In this document: piece by piece, positions 60,983 through 64,000 of the stretch
Numbering within the stretch: the stretch's first letter is position 1
Layout of the letters: each line of letters starts with the position of its first letter
Source: Tomocerus qinae
Lineage: Eukaryota > Arthropoda > Collembola > Entomobryomorpha > Tomoceridae
Assembly (NCBI GenBank): GCA_020055645.1
Contig: CM034548.1
Span: forward strand, 31,608,201 to 31,672,200
DNA length: 64,000 nt
Direction of reading: 5' to 3'
Program-made: the position numbers and the translations under genes
The notes under the pieces: generated by a model
What the model was told of the DNA's origin: nothing
Database searches by the model: none
The model's input: the letters and a program-made list of their open reading frames with translations, nothing else

Positions 60983-63900
60983 AGTAGTTGTATATAGGTA
61001 TGTGTGTGTGTAGTATAGTGACTTAAATTAACGTACGTATACAACATTTATACGTCTTCCATAAAGTTTATTTCTTCCTTTCTTCTTTCTACATGCTACG
61101 GTATAAAACTCTTTGACTGTTGTTAGGTTGTTACATGAGCATAAGTAGTTCTGAACTGAAATGACGCTCCTGAGCTAGAGTTGAAAGAGTTGGCTACGTT
61201 TCGTTACATGTAAAGCTTCTTCTCAACAACATACATACTCAACGTAGTAGTAGAAAAACTATATAATGCATATAGTCACTCAGTACATAATAATATTATA
61301 GCACACTTAGATTCCGTCGTAAAGCAGAACCAATGCAACGCAACGAAAAGTACTTTCTTCCAATAGTAACAAAATGTTACATAAAGATACCTATTAAATA
61401 TTGAAGTAACAGACTTCATAAAAGGCTACAAGCAGCTAGCTCCCTTCTTCAGCAAAATAACATGGGCTATATTCTGCAGGCTGGTTTTGTCTGCTTCTCC
61501 AAGAATGATTTCCTAGGCTTAAGTACAGAGCAGACAGACAAACAGGGAGTATTAGAGTTAGTATTATGGTATTTGGTGTCTGTAGGGGAACACATTGTGC
61601 TCCAGCTCTTCTCTCTATGAATAGCCATCTATTATTTATATCTGAGTCAAAGGAAACTCTTTCTCGCTCTATCTATATACTTTGCTTATGGATATTATTC
61701 TCTTTCCTTAAGCTACAAGACTCTCTGCATCTATATACCTCTTACTTTGGGTGATGTTTAACTTAGATGTAGTTAAGCATTACATGAACACATAATAATA
61801 CAACCAAGGTGCACCCTGCTCCAAACTATATTTACTTACCTATAATAAAAAGCAATGGCTACCTACACTCTTTACATTCACATTACATGTATTTTCTGTC
61901 CTGAGGCCTAGAAAGAAACTAAAATACCTACATTTTTAATCTCCCCAACATCATCACAATCATCAGCTCAAATAAATACGTGCTACGATTGTCCTAACTT
62001 ACACTACTATCTATTTCATTGCAAAACACTCCCATTTGTCATAACGCATGTCCACAAATTGCTCTATGCAATTACCACCGCCTTTTATTAATCAGCATGC
62101 ACCTTCCTAACTTTTAATCTTACAACAACATGATGCTCTATTTATTGAGAATGTAACTTCATTATAATAAATTACGAGAAATGAAATAAAAACACAATTC
62201 CAAAATGATTTCGTGCCGATGTTCTAATAATGTCTCAATTGACATTGTACAGGTGGTTTGGAGCTACTGGTAGAATTGTATTTATAAGTGTAGCAGATTG
62301 GTCTTAAACATCAAGATACATAAATACGAGACAAATACCAATGCAATGTATTCAAATTGGCGACTTATCAATGATTAGAAGTTGTTTTCAATTTGCAAGT
62401 AAAACTTGTGCATGTAGAAAGACTTATAATGACATAATTATAACCCTGGATTGGGATTGGGAGAGTACACTAATGATTAACAATCAATACTCTTTAAAAG
62501 TATGGCGTATTTGAGTAGAAATACGCCCTAACAGACAAATCACACAATAACCGGTGGTATGATGCATATAAGCTGAACACATTCAATGAAGTAATTTTTA
62601 TCAGTATTTTATTCGAGCTATAGTAGATAGGTAGCGTTAACATAATCGGAAAATAACAGCTGCAATATATGGTAACTTAGGTATGTGCTTTAACTATTCA
62701 TTGAATAATTACAAAATATATATTGCTATATAGCTAGTTGATGTGTGTGTGGTGGGGGACGGAAAATGTTTATGGATACCTTGGCAAAAAATGGGTTGCA
62801 TATGGATTATTATGGTATTAAGTTATATTGGTAGCGGGAAGGAGAATGCACACACATAGTAGTGTATACGATATGGAAAGAGACATTTATGTTGATAATA
62901 TCCGTATGTAAATAGGAGTAGGTAGTACGTAAGTAATGTATCAGTGCAGTGCAGTAATACTTTTCTGTTCTGCGTATATAGTCCCAAGAGGGATAGTCAT
63001 GACGATAATATTATTAGTTTATTTTTGAGACATGCAAACTTATTGTGTATTATGTGCGCTACACACACATAGGGAAGAGAACTTGATGTAACTTAAGTAG
63101 AACAGAAACCAGACGCAATATTTATTATGCTTCTCTTGCACTCGATGGCATTATGCTGCCTTATATCCGGGTCTGTCTGCCCGCTATTTAACTTTTGTTA
63201 AGAATTACATACCAATATACATGTGCATGTGAAACTCATATCAGTTTCGTTGCATTTGCTTACTCCGTGGAACATACAAGGCTACAATTTATGTAGATTG
63301 TGTGTATTAACCCAGTATATATTTCTAAATGCTATTATGCAGTCAGATGGTCAGATATATTTATTATATGAGTTAAGTCTAAGGGATTACATTACGTTAC
63401 AGTCGAGAACACAGAAGAAATACTAATGCAAACACTGACTAGTCTCTACTTTCCTTCCAACTTCTCTCCTTACCGAAAACTACATTTCACACACTACCTA
63501 GACTATAGAAAAGACTGATACGTAGTACAGACCAGATAATATTATTATAGTGCCGAAACAGAGGAGAACTTAAACTACTTTACCTATTACTTAGTTACAA
63601 TAATGTGGTATGGTGCTTGGTTCACTTACGGAGTCTAGTTGAGTATTGCACATGCCATATACACACTAACAGTGGGGTGCTTATGTTTTATAAAGTTTGT
63701 ATGAATTCTATATACGATGATAGTATTGACTATTCGGGGAAAACTAAAGTAAGTGGCAGATAAAATAAATAAAAGCTTGGTCTTGGCTTTTATTCACGAC
63801 GACGGCTGCAGTTGTGCAACTTCCTACGTTCACATTCCCCACTACTATATCTATACCATGTCTCTCCATATACAACTAGGTACATAATATGTTGATGTAT

Positions 63901-64000
63901 TTACAGATAGCAAAAATCCTACATTCACTACTCTCATTCCGTAATGTATATACTCATATGCAGCCTTAGACCTATTATATAGGTCTAAAGGGTAACAGGC
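60983..64000. other. Gene-free AT-rich stretch to the window end
   Basis: No gene is supported. It contains a pentamer-phased AACGC tract near 61322-61346 and a 9-bp hairpin (TTAGACCTA / TAGGTCTAA, loop TTATA) at 63966-63988. Open frames here are at most 67 codons. Confidence 0.5.

Noticed and set aside
1-64000. tRNA, rRNA or snRNA genes
   Set aside because: A visual search for GGTTCGAATCC-like B boxes with matching cloverleaf arms and for conserved rRNA stretches found none; a covariance-model scan would be the decisive test.

Overview
This 64 kb window looks like gene-poor, AT-rich nuclear DNA of an animal. The support is diffuse AT-rich non-coding sequence with no operon-like packing, AATAAA-type poly(A) signals, a C2H2 zinc-finger gene, simple-sequence tracts and decayed transposon-like coding pieces. 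An arthropod or insect is my best guess, but nothing here fixes the species. No rRNA, tRNA, CRISPR array or intact long host gene was found; nearly all open frames are short and of chance length for this base composition.

The standout object lies at about 5.79-9.85 kb: a near-perfect palindrome of about 4,055 bp with non-palindromic flanks and a short direct repeat at both edges (GTGT, extendable to TAGTGTT), as expected of a mobile element inserted with a target-site duplication. Each arm, read from its outer end inward, has a 20-bp terminal sequence, a subterminal array of five GGTATG-type motifs about 29 bp apart, an AT tract, a gene for a small C2H2 zinc-finger protein with a very acidic tail (transcribed outward), and a degenerate RATRC pentamer array. 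The two arms meet at a GC-rich centre with five CCGCANTGCGG-type palindromes at exactly 20-bp spacing, the third lying on the symmetry axis. The left zinc-finger gene (minus strand, 218 aa) is intact. The right copy (plus strand) carries three separate 1-nt deletions plus one in-frame 3-nt deletion. No transposase is visible, so the element is either non-autonomous or of an unfamiliar type.

Outside the element: 0-5.8 kb and 9.85-43.5 kb are essentially featureless apart from small tandem repeats (a 175-bp duplication at 16.6-17.0 kb), a perfect 16-bp hairpin at 21.5 kb, and scattered short islands of degenerate pentanucleotide phase (AGTCA, TTGAA, TCCAA types). Between about 43.5 and 47.2 kb the minus strand holds interrupted coding-like fragments; two resemble motifs of THAP9/P-element-type transposases, so this may be a transposon fossil. 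From 47.2 kb to the end I see only microsatellites, small hairpins and more pentamer islands.
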